Shown: positions 52,753 to 53,500 of the stretch, in pieces | Numbering within the stretch: position 1 is the first letter of the stretch | Layout of the letters: each line of letters opens with the position of its first letter | Assembly (NCBI RefSeq): GCF_013377085.1 | Contig: NZ_JACAAX010000047.1 | Location: 1-53,500 of the forward strand | Origin: Rhodoplanes sp. | Lineage (GTDB): Bacteria > Pseudomonadota > Alphaproteobacteria > Rhizobiales > Xanthobacteraceae | DNA: 53,500 nt | Direction of reading: 5' to 3' | Translations under genes and position numbers: made by a program | Notes under the pieces: model-generated | Told to the model about the DNA's origin: nothing | Seen by the model: the letters and a program-made list of their open reading frames with translations, nothing else | Databases searched by the model: none

Positions 52753-52787
52753 GGCGACGCCGAGACGGCAAAGACGGCAAAGCAAGC

Positions 52788-52814
52788 GATGCGGCGGACC
52801 TCGTCCGCCGCATC
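52788..52814. terminator. Stem-loop between the DUF1236 gene and the convergent last gene
   Basis: A perfect 12-bp inverted repeat (GATGCGGCGGAC / GTCCGCCGCATC) with a CTC loop, placed between two convergent genes, is a good bidirectional terminator candidate. Confidence 0.65.
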
Positions 52815-52900
52815 CCGTTCAAGTCCCGCCCGGACATCCCCCGGATGACGATTCGAACCCGTCGAGCCCGCGCCGCCCGAGCGCGGCGCCCGTCACCGGC

Positions 52901-53500
52901 TCACGGTGACGACGGATAGCCGAACAGAATCTCGACGACGGTCGGCTTGACGCCCTTGATGCCGGCATCGGTGGAGACGAGCTCCTTGCCGGCCGCCTGC
53001 GCCTTGGCGGCATCCGCCGCCTTCGGATCGGCCGCCAGTCGCACGCCGACATTGCAGCCGCCCGGGACCGAGGCCAGCGCGCCGCCCTGCCAGTCCATCA
53101 CGGCGCCGCCATCGGCCTGATCGAAGCCAGACAGCTTGAACGGCTTGCCGTTGAGCTTCTCGAGCGCCGCCAAGCCGAGCCCGAGCTTGAGGCCCTTCGG
53201 CCCCGTCCAGGTCGACTGGCCCGTGATGACGATCAGCGAGGTGTCGCTGCGCGCCGCCTCGTTCTGCCACAGCACCTCGAGCCGGCGCTTGGGATCGTCG
53301 GGGAACAGCACCGAGGCGTTGAGCTTGCTGCCCTCCGGCCCGTCCACCTCCGTGAAGGTGATGTTCTTCGAGTTGAAGGCCGCGGCGAGCGCCAGATGAT
53401 TCGACGACTTGGCGAACACGCCCGAGCAGGCGATGGCGCGCGGCGCCGCCGCCGAGGGCTTCGCCCCGCCGGCGGCCGGGGCTGCGGCGCGGGCCGCGGG
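52901..53500 (-). CDS. Hypothetical protein, probably exported (5' partial at window edge)
   Basis: At least 199 residues; the frame is open to the window edge and the true start is outside. The first visible part is Ala/Pro-rich (AAPAAGGAKPSAAAAPRAIA), then a Cys and a globular part, SGVFAKSSNHLALAAAFNSK, WQNEAARSDTSLIVITGQST, LAALEKLNGKPFKLSGFD, GGALASVPGGCNVGVRLAA. The Ala/Pro stretch looks like a linker or the end of a leader. I do not recognise the family. The two cysteines could form a disulfide, consistent with a periplasmic location. Confidence 0.7.
   Translation of the reverse strand, partial: PAARAAAPAAGGAKPSAAAPRAIACSGVFAKSSNHLALAAAFNSKNITFTEVDGPEGSKLNASVLFPDDPKRRLEVLWQNEAARSDTSLIVITGQSTWTGPKGLKLGLGLAALEKLNGKPFKLSGFDQADGGAVMDWQGGALASVPGGCNVGVRLAADPKAADAAKAQAAGKELVSTDAGIKGVKPTVVEILFGYPSSP

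Overview
The window is a high-GC chromosomal segment (most third codon positions are G or C). It looks like an alphaproteobacterium of the order Hyphomicrobiales (Rhizobiales), perhaps near Bradyrhizobium/Rhodoplanes. That placement is an inference from several things: DUF1236-type exported proteins, an HvrA-like H-NS family protein, a Bug-type solute receptor, a UvrB with long low-complexity extensions, and families of ~100-bp palindromic intergenic repeats of the kind common in that group. No phage, transposase or CRISPR array was seen. The window is dense and gene-rich, and it is cut at both ends (an OmpA-like gene at the left, an unknown secreted protein at the right).

Layout, left to right. 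1-3.2 kb: 5'-truncated proline-rich OmpA-like envelope protein, then an overlapping pair of an exported beta-propeller (virginiamycin-B-lyase-like) and a small c-type cytochrome. 3.3-8.7 kb (minus strand): lower protocatechuate 4,5-cleavage/gallate pathway, i.e. LysR regulator, 2-pyrone-4,6-dicarboxylate lactonase (LigI type), Bug solute receptor, PIG-L-fold 4-oxalomesaconate hydratase (GalB type), RraA-fold CHA aldolase (LigK/GalC type) and an SDR that lacks the usual catalytic Tyr/Lys. 9.4-15.5 kb (minus): periplasmic nitrate reductase operon in the E. coli-like order (F-position)-D-A-G-H-B-C, in which the gene at the napF position has a NapF-like leader but a NapD-like body. 16.0-22.9 kb (minus): a four-gene group of GH13 glycosidase, double EthD protein, tandem DJ-1/PfpI protein and AGE-fold protein. 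Its joint function is unknown to me and it is the best candidate for an undescribed pathway. 23.3-25.2 kb (plus): btaA-btaB for betaine-lipid synthesis. 25.4-29.6 kb: H-NS-like protein beside ~1 kb of AT-richer non-coding DNA, then ABM monooxygenase, GST, FmdB zinc ribbon, a solute-binding-like protein without signal peptide, and a PPOX flavoprotein. 29.7-33.0 kb: uvrB, with palindromic repeats inside the reading frame. 33.1-33.9 kb: higBA toxin-antitoxin with a visible operator, next to a remnant of another XRE gene.

33.9-44.0 kb (plus): a catabolic island with a GntR regulator, a complete ABC importer (NMT1/THI5-type receptor, ATPase, two permeases), an ornithine-cyclodeaminase-like enzyme, two paralogous TRZ/ATZ-type amidohydrolases and a dihydroorotase/allantoinase-type hydrolase, mostly joined by 4-bp stop/start overlaps. 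It probably imports and dismantles a nitrogen heterocycle or cyclic amide, but the substrate cannot be named from sequence. 44.0-46.0 kb: a receiver-only protein with Glu at the phospho-acceptor position, a frameshifted DUF1796 gene and tRNA-Thr(GGT). 46.4-53.5 kb: AtoE-type short-chain fatty-acid transporter with an FNR-like box upstream, a small basic protein, murA, two DUF1236 proteins, a DUF1801 protein and several small conserved-looking proteins.

Taken together the genes describe a metabolically versatile soil/water bacterium that can respire nitrate, use lignin-derived aromatics, remodel membrane lipids and scavenge a cyclic nitrogen compound. All functions come from reading motifs by eye. 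No database search was run.
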